Source: an uncultured Azohydromonas sp. (GTDB lineage: Bacteria; Pseudomonadota; Gammaproteobacteria; Burkholderiales; Burkholderiaceae_C). From it: DNA of 64,000 bases. The stretch lies in assembly GCF_937926365.1 (NCBI RefSeq), contig NZ_CALAOH010000053.1, positions 1-64,000 of the forward strand, written 5' to 3'. The notes under the pieces are model-generated. The model saw only the letters and a program-made list of their open reading frames with translations, searched no databases and was not told the origin of the DNA. This document shows, piece after piece, positions 1-8,283 of the stretch (within the stretch, counting starts at the first letter, position 1; the number at the start of each line of letters is the position of its first letter). A program made the translations under genes and the position numbers.

Positions 1-137
1 GCCACGGAGCCGGCCTGCACGGCCAGGCGGCCCAGGGGGGCGGTGCGCGGCGTGGCGCTCGCGGGCCGGCGCGGCGCCTCGGACGCCGCCGGCCGGGCCG
101 CGGCGGCCAGGGATGCGGGAGGCGTGACGGCGTTCAT
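1..137 (-). CDS. Start of a gene cut by the window edge; probably an ABC transporter permease
   Basis: Only the first 45 codons are visible, from ATG at 137 to the window edge. They encode an Ala/Pro/Arg-rich, non-hydrophobic leader without a recognisable domain. The gene begins 7 bases after the stop of a NrtA/SsuA-type binding protein on the same strand. In such operons the next gene is normally the inner-membrane permease, and the permease at 4568-5521 in this window also has a long polar N-terminal tail. The permease assignment therefore rests on context alone. Confidence 0.4.
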   Translation of the reverse strand, partial: MNAVTPPASLAAAARPAASEAPRRPASATPRTAPLGRLAVQAGSV

Positions 138-144
138 GGCGGCG

Positions 145-1554
145 TCACAACGAGGGTTTGGCGGCGGCCTGCGCGCCGGCGAAGTCCAGCACGCGGCCCT
201 TGTTGGCCGCGGCGTAGGCGCTGGCGGCGTCCTTCTGCAGGAAGGCGCTGAGCTGGCCCTTGGCATCGACGGCGAACCAGGTGTTGGGCGCCAGCAGCTT
301 GATGCGGTGGATCAGGTCGTGCACGTACACGGCGCGCGGCTTCTTGCCGGCCTGCTGCAGCTTCTGCAGGTCGGCGAAGGCGTTCTCGATGCTGGCGTAG
401 TGGCGCACCTTGGGTTCGCCCTGCACCCAGATGCCGGCGGCGCGCTGCACGTCGGTGATGGGTTTGCCCGTGATGGCATCGTTGGCCTTGAGCGGCACCT
501 TGTCGTGCCGCGCCAGCCGCGCGTCGTAATCCAGGCCCGACTGCTTGAAGGCGGTGCGGATGAAACGATCGTCCACGAAGCCGGTGGCCTCCAGCGGCGA
601 GTCGCGGCCCAGGAGCTTCAGCGTCTCGATGGAGGTCTTGAGCGCGGCGCGGTACTCGGGCTTCCAGGTGAAGTCGCGCGTCTGCAGCCCCAGCGGGCCG
701 TGGTAGAGGTAGGACACGGCGGCCTCGATGCCCGTGACCTTCTCGATCAGCTCGCTGTACTTCTCGGGCTCGGCGGCGATGAGCCGGTCCGCCTCGATGG
801 CCGCGCGCAGGAACGCGACCACGACTTCCGGGTACTTGCGCGCGTACTCCGCGCTGACCAGCGAGCCGTGGTACGTGGGCGCATTGGCCTGGGCGCCGTC
901 GAAGATCTTGCGCGCGAAGCCGCGGTGCTCGAACAGCTCGGCGAAGGGCACGAAGTCGGCATGCGCCTCGATCTTGCCGGCCTGCAGCGCCGGGCCGGCC
1001 ACCTCGGGCGCCTGCGTGATGATGTTGACGTCCTTCTGCGGGTCCCAGCCCTGGCTGGCCACGGCGCGCAGCAGCATGCCGTGCGCGGTGGAGGCGAAGG
1101 GCACGGAGATGGTCCGGCCCTTGAGCTCGGACAGCGCCGTCACCTTCGAGTCGCGCGGCACCACGATGCCGTTGCCGCTGCCCAGCGTGCTGCCCGACAG
1201 CACGGTGATGAACAGGCTCTGCTTGCCGGCCTTCAGGAACGCGGCGCCGTTGTTGGCGCCGGGGAAGTCGGCCATGGAGCCGATGTCCAGCTTGTCGGCC
1301 ACCATCTCGTTGGTCAGCGGCGCACCCGAGGTGAAGTTCTTCCACTGGACGTCGTACTGCACGTCCTTGTAGCGGCCCTCGCGCGGCAGGTATTTCTCCA
1401 GCAGCTTGAGCTCGCGGATGAGCAGGCCGCCGGTGGCGCAGTTGATGGTAGTGTCCTGCGTGCCGATGGCGACGCGGATCGTTTCGGCGGCCTGGGCGCC
1501 GGCCAGCGCCGACGCCAGGGCCAGGCCCAGCAGGGGTTTGAGGATCGGTTTCAA
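145..1554 (-). CDS. ABC transporter substrate-binding protein (SsuA/NrtA type) with a C-terminal NosL-like extension
   Basis: About 469 residues, much longer than the usual 320-340 of this family. I chose the TTG at 1554 because a GGGAGA ribosome site lies just upstream and a clean signal peptide (Leu/Ala-rich, ending AGAQA) follows at once; an ATG 14 codons earlier would bury the signal sequence. Residues 25 to about 330 resemble nitrate/sulfonate binding proteins of the periplasm. From about residue 375 (IWVQGEPKVRHY) to the end the pattern resembles NosL: a YVHD segment, a W-F-A-V-D-A segment and an A-A-A-N-K-G-R-V-L-D-F ending. The tail has no Cys or Met, so copper binding as in NosL is unlikely. 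It follows the ferredoxin gene by 16 bases and precedes a likely permease. Substrate unknown. Confidence 0.75.
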   Translation of the reverse strand: MKPILKPLLGLALASALAGAQAAETIRVAIGTQDTTINCATGGLLIRELKLLEKYLPREGRYKDVQYDVQWKNFTSGAPLTNEMVADKLDIGSMADFPGANNGAAFLKAGKQSLFITVLSGSTLGSGNGIVVPRDSKVTALSELKGRTISVPFASTAHGMLLRAVASQGWDPQKDVNIITQAPEVAGPALQAGKIEAHADFVPFAELFEHRGFARKIFDGAQANAPTYHGSLVSAEYARKYPEVVVAFLRAAIEADRLIAAEPEKYSELIEKVTGIEAAVSYLYHGPLGLQTRDFTWKPEYRAALKTSIETLKLLGRDSPLEATGFVDDRFIRTAFKQSGLDYDARLARHDKVPLKANDAITGKPITDVQRAAGIWVQGEPKVRHYASIENAFADLQKLQQAGKKPRAVYVHDLIHRIKLLAPNTWFAVDAKGQLSAFLQKDAASAYAAANKGRVLDFAGAQAAAKPSL

Positions 1555-1570
1555 GGCGGTCTCCCTCGGG

Positions 1571-1813
1571 TTATCGCAGCAGGTACGGGATGTCAACGTG
1601 CACGGCGCCGGTGGGGCAGTCCTTCTCGCACGGCATGCAGTACCAGCATTCGTCGAACTTCATGTAGGCCGTGCCCTTGCTCAGGTCGATGGCCAGCACG
1701 TCGAGCGGGCACACGTCCACGCAGACGGTGCAGCCCTTGTGGGCGATGCACTTGTCGGCATCGACCGTCACGGGCACGGCCGCGGGGTGCAGCGCAATGG
1801 GGGCGATTTGCAT
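1571..1813 (-). CDS. Small 2[4Fe-4S] ferredoxin, AprB-like
   Basis: 80 residues with two complete cluster motifs: C22-x5-C28-x2-C31-x3-C35-P and C56-x2-C59-x2-C62-x3-C66-P. The order and the CWYC-MPC segment resemble the beta subunit of adenylylsulfate reductase, but the long AprB tail that wraps the alpha subunit is absent. AGGAGA precedes the ATG. It lies 15 bases downstream of the AprA-like flavoprotein and almost certainly carries electrons for it. It is probably cytoplasmic, as no signal peptide is present. Confidence 0.85.
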   Translation of the reverse strand: MQIAPIALHPAAVPVTVDADKCIAHKGCTVCVDVCPLDVLAIDLSKGTAYMKFDECWYCMPCEKDCPTGAVHVDIPYLLR

Positions 1814-1828
1814 GAAAGGTCTCCTGGC

Positions 1829-3562
1829 TCAGGCCACCACGGCCTCGGCGGCCGGGATGCGCAGGCGGTGGTAGGCGTTCTTCTCGGTGTCGGCGATGGG
1901 CACGATGTAGGGCTCGATGGGCCGCTTGAAGCTGGCCATGCGGCCCTGCTCGTCCTTGCGCAGCTGGGCGTGGCAGAACCACTCGGCGTCGTTGCGCTCG
2001 GGGTAGTCCACGCGGGCGTGGTAGAGGCCCCAGCGGCTCTCGGTGCGGAAGAGGGAGGCGCGCGCCGCCATCTCGGCGCAGTCGCGGATGGCGTGCACCT
2101 CCAGCGCGCGCATGAGTTCATGGGCATCGTTGGCCTTGAGCTCGTCGAGGTCGTGGCGGATGCCCTCGAAGCGCTCCAGGCCGATCTCCATCTTGCGCGT
2201 GACCTTGGGCGGCTGCAGGTAGTCGTTGACCATGCGCCGAAGCTTGTATTCGACCTGGTTGGGCGGCAGCCCGCGCTCGCGCTGCAGCGGCGCCCACACG
2301 CGCTGGCGCTCGCGCTCCACCTGGCCGGCATCGACGGCGGCGAAGTCGTGCTGCGCGCAGAAGCGCGCGCTGCTCTCGCCCGCGAGGCGCCCGTACACGA
2401 AGGCGCCCAGCATGTAGTTGTGCGGCACGCAGGCCATGTCACCCGCGGCGTGCAGGCCCGGCACCGTGGTCTGGGCGTGCTCGTCGACCCACACGCCCGA
2501 GGCCGAGTGCCCGCTGCACAGGCCGATCTCGGAGATGTGCATCTCCACCATGCGCTCGCGGTAGTCGGTGCCGCGCCCGGCGTGGAAGCGCCCGCGGCTG
2601 GGGCGCTCGTTGGTGTGCAGGATGGTCTCGATGGTCGAGATCGTCTCCTCGGCCAGGTGGTCGAGCTTGAGGAACACCGGGCCCTTGCCGCCCTGCAGCT
2701 CCTGGAAGAACTCCCACATCATCTGGCCGCTCCAGTAGTCGCTCTCGATGAAGCGCTGGCCTTCCGCGTTGGTGGTGAAGCCGCCGAAGGGGCCGGTGAC
2801 GTAGGCGCAGGCCGGGCCGTTGTAGTCCTTGATCAGCGGGTTGATCTGGAAACATTCGATGCCCGAGAGCTCCGCGCCGGCGTGGTAGGCCATGGAATAG
2901 CCGTCGCCGGCGTTGGCCGGGTTCTCGTAGGTGCCGAAGAGGTAGCCCGAGGCCGGCAGCCCCAGGCGCCCGGCCGCGCCGCAGCACAACACCACCGAGC
3001 GGGCGCGGATGACGTGGAAGTCGGCCGTGCGGCAGTCGAAGGCCATGGCGCCGGCGATGCGGCCGTCCTCGGCCGTGAGCAGCCGCGTTGCGACCAGGCG
3101 GTTCGTCACCTCCACGCGCGTGCGCTTGAGCTGGCGGTACAGCACCTTCTTGATGTCATGCCCTTCGGGCATGGGCAGCACGTAGGTGCCCATGTGGTGC
3201 ACTTTCTTGACCGCGTAGTCGCCGGTCTCGTCGCGCTCGAAGCGCACGCCCCAGCGGTCCAGTTCCTCGATCATCGGGAAGCTGTTCTGCGCATAGGCCA
3301 TCACCGTCTTCTGGTTGACGATGCCGTCGTTGGCGATGGTGATCTCGCGCACGTACTGCTCGGGCGTGGCGTGGCCGGGGATGACGGCGTTGTTGAGGCC
3401 GTCCATGCCCATCGAGATCGCGCCGCTGCGCTTGACGTTGGCCTTTTCCAGCAGCAGCACGCGCAGCGCGGGGTTGGCCTGCTTGGCCTTGACGGCGGCC
3501 ATCGGCCCGGCGGTGCCGCCGCCGATCACCAGCACGTCCACTTCGGTTTCGATCGTTTCCAT
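1829..3562 (-). CDS. FAD-dependent oxidoreductase of the succinate dehydrogenase/AprA flavoprotein superfamily
   Basis: 577 residues. The N-terminus carries the dinucleotide-binding motif VLVIGGGTAG at about residues 10-19, followed by LLLEKANVKRSGAISMGMDG, the FAD-contact region typical of adenylylsulfate reductase alpha subunits rather than of SdhA/FrdA. A C-terminal helical domain (KVTRKMEIGLERFEG onward) is also SdhA-like. With the adjacent ferredoxin it forms an AprBA-like pair. No sat or dsr gene is near, so dissimilatory sulfate chemistry is not implied. The pairing with sulfonate-type ABC transporters suggests oxidation or reduction of an imported organosulfur or related compound. The substrate cannot be read from the sequence. 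Confidence 0.8.
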   Translation of the reverse strand: METIETEVDVLVIGGGTAGPMAAVKAKQANPALRVLLLEKANVKRSGAISMGMDGLNNAVIPGHATPEQYVREITIANDGIVNQKTVMAYAQNSFPMIEELDRWGVRFERDETGDYAVKKVHHMGTYVLPMPEGHDIKKVLYRQLKRTRVEVTNRLVATRLLTAEDGRIAGAMAFDCRTADFHVIRARSVVLCCGAAGRLGLPASGYLFGTYENPANAGDGYSMAYHAGAELSGIECFQINPLIKDYNGPACAYVTGPFGGFTTNAEGQRFIESDYWSGQMMWEFFQELQGGKGPVFLKLDHLAEETISTIETILHTNERPSRGRFHAGRGTDYRERMVEMHISEIGLCSGHSASGVWVDEHAQTTVPGLHAAGDMACVPHNYMLGAFVYGRLAGESSARFCAQHDFAAVDAGQVERERQRVWAPLQRERGLPPNQVEYKLRRMVNDYLQPPKVTRKMEIGLERFEGIRHDLDELKANDAHELMRALEVHAIRDCAEMAARASLFRTESRWGLYHARVDYPERNDAEWFCHAQLRKDEQGRMASFKRPIEPYIVPIADTEKNAYHRLRIPAAEAVVA

Positions 3563-3580
3563 GGTTCCTTTCCTTGGGTG

Positions 3581-4336
3581 TCAGCGTCGTTGCAGCCGCA
3601 TGCGGTACTGGAAGGTGTCCGAGCGGCAGTAGAGGTGTTCGTAGTCGATGGGCCGGCCTTCGCGGTCGTGCGTGAGGCGCTCGATGTGCAGCATCGGCGC
3701 GCCCGGCGGCAGGCCCAGCAGCGCGGCCGTGGCGGCATCGGCGCCCACGGCGTCCAGCGCCAGGTCGGCGTGGCCCAGCGGCGTGGCGCAGTCGTTTTCC
3801 AGGATCAGGAAGATGTCGCGCGAGGCCAGGTCGTCGCTGCGCAGGCGCCGGCCCAGGTGCAGAGGCAACCAGGTGAGATCGAGCGACACGGGCTGGTGGT
3901 CCAGGTAGCGCACGCGGCGCACCTCGGTCACGGGCGTGCCCAGGTCCAGCTGCAGCCGGTCGGCCACGCGCTCGTCGGCCGCCACGGTCAACAGCGACAG
4001 CAGCCGGTTGAAGGTCTCGTGCCCCATCCCGTTCATGGCCTCGGCGAAGCCCTGCAGCCGGCCCAGTTCCTGGAAAGGCTTGCTTTGCGCGACGAAGGAA
4101 CCCTTGCCCGGCACCTTGAAGATCAGCCGCGCCTTCTCCAGGTCGCCCAGCGCCTGGCGCACGGTGATGCGGCTCACGCCGTACTGCGCCATCAGGCTGC
4201 TCTCCGAAGGCAGCCGCTCGTGCGGCTGCCAGGCGCCGCACAGGATGCGCTCGCGCAGCTCCTCGCGGATGCGGCTGTGCAGCGTGGGCTGCTGCACGGC
4301 GGGCGCGGCGGTTGCGAAGCGGACGGGACTTGTCAT
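3581..4336 (-). CDS. GntR-family regulator, HutC/UTRA type
   Basis: About 251 residues from the ATG at 4336 (MTSPVRF). The frame is open further upstream, but the family length and the domain start favour this codon. A winged helix-turn-helix spans about residues 20-85 (LPSESSLMAQYGVSRITVRQALGDLE, then the wing G-K-G-S-F-V). A UTRA effector-binding domain fills the rest. It lies 18 bases before the AprA-like gene on the same strand and follows the terminator of the TauD-transporter operon. It therefore heads the flavoprotein-ferredoxin-binding protein operon and is the obvious candidate regulator of both transporter units. The effector is unknown. Confidence 0.85.
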   Translation of the reverse strand: MTSPVRFATAAPAVQQPTLHSRIREELRERILCGAWQPHERLPSESSLMAQYGVSRITVRQALGDLEKARLIFKVPGKGSFVAQSKPFQELGRLQGFAEAMNGMGHETFNRLLSLLTVAADERVADRLQLDLGTPVTEVRRVRYLDHQPVSLDLTWLPLHLGRRLRSDDLASRDIFLILENDCATPLGHADLALDAVGADAATAALLGLPPGAPMLHIERLTHDREGRPIDYEHLYCRSDTFQYRMRLQRR

Positions 4337-4502
4337 GACAGGTTGGGAGCAGCGGGGCATTTCGCGTTGAGTGCTGCGGACTCTAGAAGCCGGTGCCGCG
4401 ATCGCCAACGAATGAAATCCGTGGTGCATAGCCGCTGGCGGCATATGCGCTTCGCGGCGCTTGAGTACGTTGAGAGAGCAACGTATAGGCAAAAAGCGGG
4501 TG

Positions 4503-4538
4503 GGCACAAAAGAAAGCGGCCCGCCGTAGGGCGGGCCG
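4503..4538 (-). terminator. Rho-independent terminator after the sulfonate-type permease
   Basis: A perfect 9-bp stem, 4530-4538 with 4517-4525, and a 4-base loop; on the minus strand it is followed by a T-rich run (TTTCTTTTGT). It lies about 30 bases beyond the permease stop, so it ends the TauD-binding protein-ATPase-permease transcript and separates it from the GntR operon. Confidence 0.85.
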
Positions 4539-4567
4539 TGGGAAATGGGGCAGTGCGCGCCGCGTCC

Positions 4568-5521
4568 TCAGCGCTGCACGCCCCAGCGGCGCACGGTGAC
4601 GCGCTCCAGCGTCGCGAACACCAGGTTTTCGATCACCAGCCCGATGACGATCACGCAGGCCAGGCCGGCGAAGACGCGGTCGGTGTAGAGCTCGTTGCGG
4701 TTCTGGAACACGTACCAGCCCAGGCCGCCCTGGCCCGAGGTGGCGCCGAAGACCAGCTCGGCCGCGATGAGCGTGCGCCAGGCGAAGGCCCAGGCGATGC
4801 GCAGGCCCGAGAGAATGGCCGGCAGCGCCGCCGGGATCAGGATGTGCAGCACCAGCCGCAACCCGCTGAGGCCGTAGTTGCGCCCGGCCATGCGCAGCAC
4901 TTCGGGCACGTTCTGGAAGCCCGCGTGCGCGGCCAGCGCCAGCGGCCACAGCACGGCGTGCACCAGCACGAACAGCAGGCTCTGCGAGCCCAGGCCGAAC
5001 CACAGCAGCGCCAGCGGCAGCAGCGCGATGGCCGGCAGCGGGTTGAACATCGCGGTGAGCGTGGACAGCAGGTCGCGGCCCAGCCGCGTGGTGGCCGCCA
5101 GCGCCGTGAGCGCGAAGGCCGCGGCGATGCCCAGCACGTAGCCCCGCAGCAGCAGGCCCAGCGAGATGCCGGCCTTCTCCAGCAGCTCGCCGCTGGCCAC
5201 GCCTTCGGCAAAGGCGATGGCGGTGGCGCTGAAGGTGGGCAGCAACAGATCGTTGTCGGTCCAGCGCGCCAGCGCCTCCCACAGCAGCGCCAGCGCCGCC
5301 AGGATCGCGCCGCGCCGCAGCACCACGTTCTCGCGCAGGCGCTGCGCCAGCGGCAGCGCGCGCTCCACGGGCGCCGCGGTGTAGGGCTCCAGCGCGTACT
5401 CGGCTTCAGGCAGCACCGGGGCGTTGGCCGCCGCGGGGTGGATGAAGGACGGGTCCGCGGCGGAGGCGGACACGTCACCGTGGCGGTCGGGACGGGGAAG
5501 GGACGTGAAGACTGCGCTCAT
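4568..5521 (-). CDS. ABC transporter permease, SsuC/TauC type
   Basis: 317 residues. A polar N-terminal stretch of about 70 residues precedes the first membrane segment (AILAALALLWEALARW). About six hydrophobic helices follow, together with the cytoplasmic EAA coupling loop (AGRNYGLSGLRLVLHILIPA) that contacts the ATPase. This is the inner-membrane channel of a sulfonate/taurine/nitrate-type importer. Its start overlaps the ATPase stop by 4 bases, indicating translational coupling, and a terminator follows the gene. Confidence 0.9.
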   Translation of the reverse strand: MSAVFTSLPRPDRHGDVSASAADPSFIHPAAANAPVLPEAEYALEPYTAAPVERALPLAQRLRENVVLRRGAILAALALLWEALARWTDNDLLLPTFSATAIAFAEGVASGELLEKAGISLGLLLRGYVLGIAAAFALTALAATTRLGRDLLSTLTAMFNPLPAIALLPLALLWFGLGSQSLLFVLVHAVLWPLALAAHAGFQNVPEVLRMAGRNYGLSGLRLVLHILIPAALPAILSGLRIAWAFAWRTLIAAELVFGATSGQGGLGWYVFQNRNELYTDRVFAGLACVIVIGLVIENLVFATLERVTVRRWGVQR

Positions 5522-6309
5522 GCCGCTGCTGCCTCGGGTTGTGCCGTCTCATCGAACAGCAGGTGGTGGATGCGCTGCGCCTGCGCCTGGAAGTCCGGGC
5601 TGCCGACGCTGTCGAGGTCGAAGGGGTGCGCGTGCAACTCGGCGCGCACGCGCCCGGGGTGCGGTGACAGCAGCACGATGCGGTGCCCCACCACCAGCGC
5701 CTCCTCGATGGAGTGGGTGACGAACACCAGCGAGCAGCGCACCTGCGCCCACAGCGCCAGCAGTTCCTGCTGCATGCGCCGGCGCGTGAGCGCGTCCAGC
5801 GCGGCGAAGGGCTCGTCCATGAGCAGGATGCGCGGCTGCATCGCCAGCGCGCGGGCGATGGCCACGCGCTGCTTCATGCCGCCGGAGAGCATGTGCGGAT
5901 GCGCGTCGGCGAAGCCCGCCAGCCCCACCTGCTCCAGCACGCGCAGCGCGCGGCGCTCGGCCTCGGCGCGGCTGGCGCGGCCGGAGGCCAGCAGCGGGAA
6001 CATCACGTTGTGCTTGACCGTCTTCCAGGGCGGGAGCTGGTCGAACTCCTGGAACACCATCACGCGGTCCGGCCCCGGCGCCGTCACCGGGGCGCCGCCG
6101 AGGGTGATGCGGCCTTCCACCGGCGCGAGGAAGCCGCCGATGGCCTTGAGCAGCGAGGACTTGCCGCAGCCCGAGGGGCCCAGCAGCACCAGGCGCTCGC
6201 CGGCGTGGAGGTCGAAGCTGACGCGGTGCGTGGCGCGCACCACGCGCGCACCGGCCACGTACTCCAGGCTCACGCCGGCGACCTGCAGCAGGGGCGTCGT
6301 CGGTTGCAT
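5518..6309 (-). CDS. ABC transporter ATP-binding protein, SsuB/TauB type
   Basis: 263 residues with all nucleotide-binding motifs intact: Walker A GPSGCGKS at residues 44-51, a Q-loop (VFQEFDQLPPW), signature LSGGMKQR, Walker B ILLMDEPF and the switch His in FVTHS. It powers the adjacent permease at the cytoplasmic face. It overlaps the permease gene by 4 bases and lies 20 bases after the binding-protein gene. The QEFDQLPPWKTV segment is characteristic of the nitrate/sulfonate/taurine subfamily. Confidence 0.92.
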   Translation of the reverse strand: MQPTTPLLQVAGVSLEYVAGARVVRATHRVSFDLHAGERLVLLGPSGCGKSSLLKAIGGFLAPVEGRITLGGAPVTAPGPDRVMVFQEFDQLPPWKTVKHNVMFPLLASGRASRAEAERRALRVLEQVGLAGFADAHPHMLSGGMKQRVAIARALAMQPRILLMDEPFAALDALTRRRMQQELLALWAQVRCSLVFVTHSIEEALVVGHRIVLLSPHPGRVRAELHAHPFDLDSVGSPDFQAQAQRIHHLLFDETAQPEAAAA

Positions 6310-6329
6310 GCTTTACTTCCTTTGCAGCT

Positions 6330-7346
6330 TCAGTTCGCGCCCGCGTTGTGCGGGTCGTCGAAGAAGTAGTCGCGCGCCGAGGCGGGCTTGTTCTTGATGG
6401 CGCCCACGCGGTGCATGAACTCGGCCAGCGCGTAGGTGTTCTGCGGCGTGAGCTTGAACTGCACGTCCGGGCTCTTGATGATGTCCAGCACCAGCTTGCG
6501 GTCGATCTTGCTCTTGTTCACGCGCAGGAACAGGTCCGTCGCGGCCTCGGGGTTGGCGTGGATCCACTGCGCGGCCTCGGCCAGCGCGGCGGTGAAGGCG
6601 CGGTAGGTCTTGGGGTTCTCGCGGCGGAACTTCTCCGTGGCGTAGAGCACCGTGGCCGAGGACGGGCCGCCGAGCACGTCGTAGCTCTTGAGCACGACCT
6701 TGGCGGCGGGGTTGGCGGCCAGTTCCTGCTCCTGGAAGGGCGGATTGGCGAAGTGCGCCGTGATCTCGGTGCCGCCCTTGCTGATGGCGGCGGTGGCCTC
6801 GGGGTGCGGCAGCGCGACGCTGATCTTGTCGAGCTTGGCGTGCTGCGCCTCGCCCCAGAGCCTGGACGAGGCCAGCTGCAGGATGCGCGACTGCACCGAC
6901 ACGCCCACGGCCGGCAGCGCGATGCGGTCCTTGTCGCCGAAGTCGGCGATGGTCTTGACCGCCGGGTTGGTGCTCACCAGGTAGTACGGGAAGTTGCCCA
7001 GCGAGGCCACGCCGCGCACGTTCTGCTTGCCCAGCGTGCGGTCCCAGAGCGTGAGCAGCGGGCCCACGCCGGCGCCGGCGATGTCGATGGAGCCCGAAAG
7101 CAGCGCGTCGTTCATGGCGCTGCCGCCGGAAAGCGTCACCTGCGACACGGCGATGTCCAGGCCCTGGGCCTTGCCGTGCTTCTCGATGAGCTTCTGGTCC
7201 TTGGCGACGTCCAGCAGCAGGTAGACGATGCCGAACTGGTCGGCGATGCGGATCTGGCCTTCGGCCCGCGCGCCGGCGGCGCCCAGGGCGAGCAGGCCGC
7301 CCAGGCCCAGGACGGCCAGGCGGTGGAGGAGGGGCTTCTTCTTCAT
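6330..7346 (-). CDS. Periplasmic substrate-binding protein, SsuA/TauA type
   Basis: 338 residues from the ATG at 7346, where a textbook signal peptide starts (MKKKPLLHRLAVLGLGGLL, cleaved near AGARA-EG). An upstream extension of the frame would hide that signal. The mature part has the two-lobed NMT1/SsuA fold pattern: RIADQFGIVYLL at the start, then SGSIDIAGAGVGPLLTL, a typical ligand-pocket segment. It follows tauD by 70 bases and precedes the ATPase, giving a complete importer. A small anionic organosulfur compound is the likely ligand given TauD, but this is not proven. Confidence 0.88.
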   Translation of the reverse strand: MKKKPLLHRLAVLGLGGLLALGAAGARAEGQIRIADQFGIVYLLLDVAKDQKLIEKHGKAQGLDIAVSQVTLSGGSAMNDALLSGSIDIAGAGVGPLLTLWDRTLGKQNVRGVASLGNFPYYLVSTNPAVKTIADFGDKDRIALPAVGVSVQSRILQLASSRLWGEAQHAKLDKISVALPHPEATAAISKGGTEITAHFANPPFQEQELAANPAAKVVLKSYDVLGGPSSATVLYATEKFRRENPKTYRAFTAALAEAAQWIHANPEAATDLFLRVNKSKIDRKLVLDIIKSPDVQFKLTPQNTYALAEFMHRVGAIKNKPASARDYFFDDPHNAGAN

Positions 7347-7416
7347 GACGGGGTCGATGGCGGGTGGCCGGGGCGTGCGTGAGGTGCGCGGGAAAGGCGT
7401 GAAAGTTGCGCTGGCA

Positions 7417-8283
7417 TCAGAACGGCACATCGCCCTCGATGGTGGTGCGGTACAGGCGCCGGCGCTGCGTCGCGGGGCAGCCGGTGGCCAGGTGCACCAC
7501 GGAACGGTTGTCCCAGAACACCAGGTCGCCCGCGCGCCAGCGGTGGCGGTAGACGAATTCGGGCTGCGTGCTGTGCTGGAACAGCGCGTCGAGCAGCGCG
7601 CGGCTTTCGTCCTCGGGCAGGTCGATCACGCGGGTCGTGAAGTGCTCGCTGACGAAGAGCGCGGGGCGGCCGCTTTCCGGGTGCGTGCGCACGATGGGGT
7701 GCGTGGTCGGCGGCACCTCGGCGATCTGCTCGGGCGTGAGGTTCGGGCGCCAGGGGCTGCGCTGCTGCAGCTCGGCGTAGCGCGTCAGGTACCAGTGCTC
7801 GGCCTTGCGGCCGGCGACGGCGCGCTTGAGTTCCTCGGGCAGCGTCTCGTAGGCCAGGTGCTGGTTGGCGAAGAGCGTGTCGCCGCCCTCGGCGGGCAGC
7901 TCCTGCGCGTGCAGGAAGGAGCCCAGGCTGGGACGTTCCTTGTAGGACAGGTCGGAATGCCAGAAATGGCCCGCGTCGCCCAGGCCGATGGGCCGGCCGT
8001 CCTCGACGATGTTGGACACCACCAGCACTTCCGGGTGCGAGGGCAACGCGAACTGCTTGAGCACGTGGCGTTGCAGCGGGCCGAAGCGCGCGCTCAGCGC
8101 CACCTGCTGGTCCGGCGTGAGCGCGTGCTGGTCGCGGAAGACCAGCACGTGGTAGTCGAGGTGCGCGCGGTGCAGCCGCTGGAATCCGGCGTCGGACAGC
8201 GGCTGCGACAGGTCCAGCCCCAGCACTTCGGCGCCCAGGGGACCGGGCAGGGGGCGAACTTCGAATTCGTTGTGCAAGGACAT
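7417..8283 (-). CDS. tauD: TauD/TfdA-family 2-oxoglutarate-dependent dioxygenase
   Basis: 288 residues from the ATG at 8283; a TTG four codons upstream is less likely. The iron facial triad is visible: H109-x-D111 in GHFWHSDL and H264 in DNRSVVHLA, with R275 placed 11 residues after the last His as the 2-oxoglutarate-binding Arg. TauD-family enzymes hydroxylate taurine or related sulfonates, releasing sulfite; others act on aryloxy acids. As first gene of an operon with a sulfonate-type importer, a role in sulfur scavenging is the best reading. The exact substrate is uncertain. Confidence 0.85.
   Translation of the reverse strand: MSLHNEFEVRPLPGPLGAEVLGLDLSQPLSDAGFQRLHRAHLDYHVLVFRDQHALTPDQQVALSARFGPLQRHVLKQFALPSHPEVLVVSNIVEDGRPIGLGDAGHFWHSDLSYKERPSLGSFLHAQELPAEGGDTLFANQHLAYETLPEELKRAVAGRKAEHWYLTRYAELQQRSPWRPNLTPEQIAEVPPTTHPIVRTHPESGRPALFVSEHFTTRVIDLPEDESRALLDALFQHSTQPEFVYRHRWRAGDLVFWDNRSVVHLATGCPATQRRRLYRTTIEGDVPF

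Noticed and set aside
1406..6397. Very long plus-strand open frame of more than 1600 codons
   Set aside because: It is antisense to six well-supported genes and has the low-complexity Arg/Ala/Gly composition expected of a GC-rich shadow frame.
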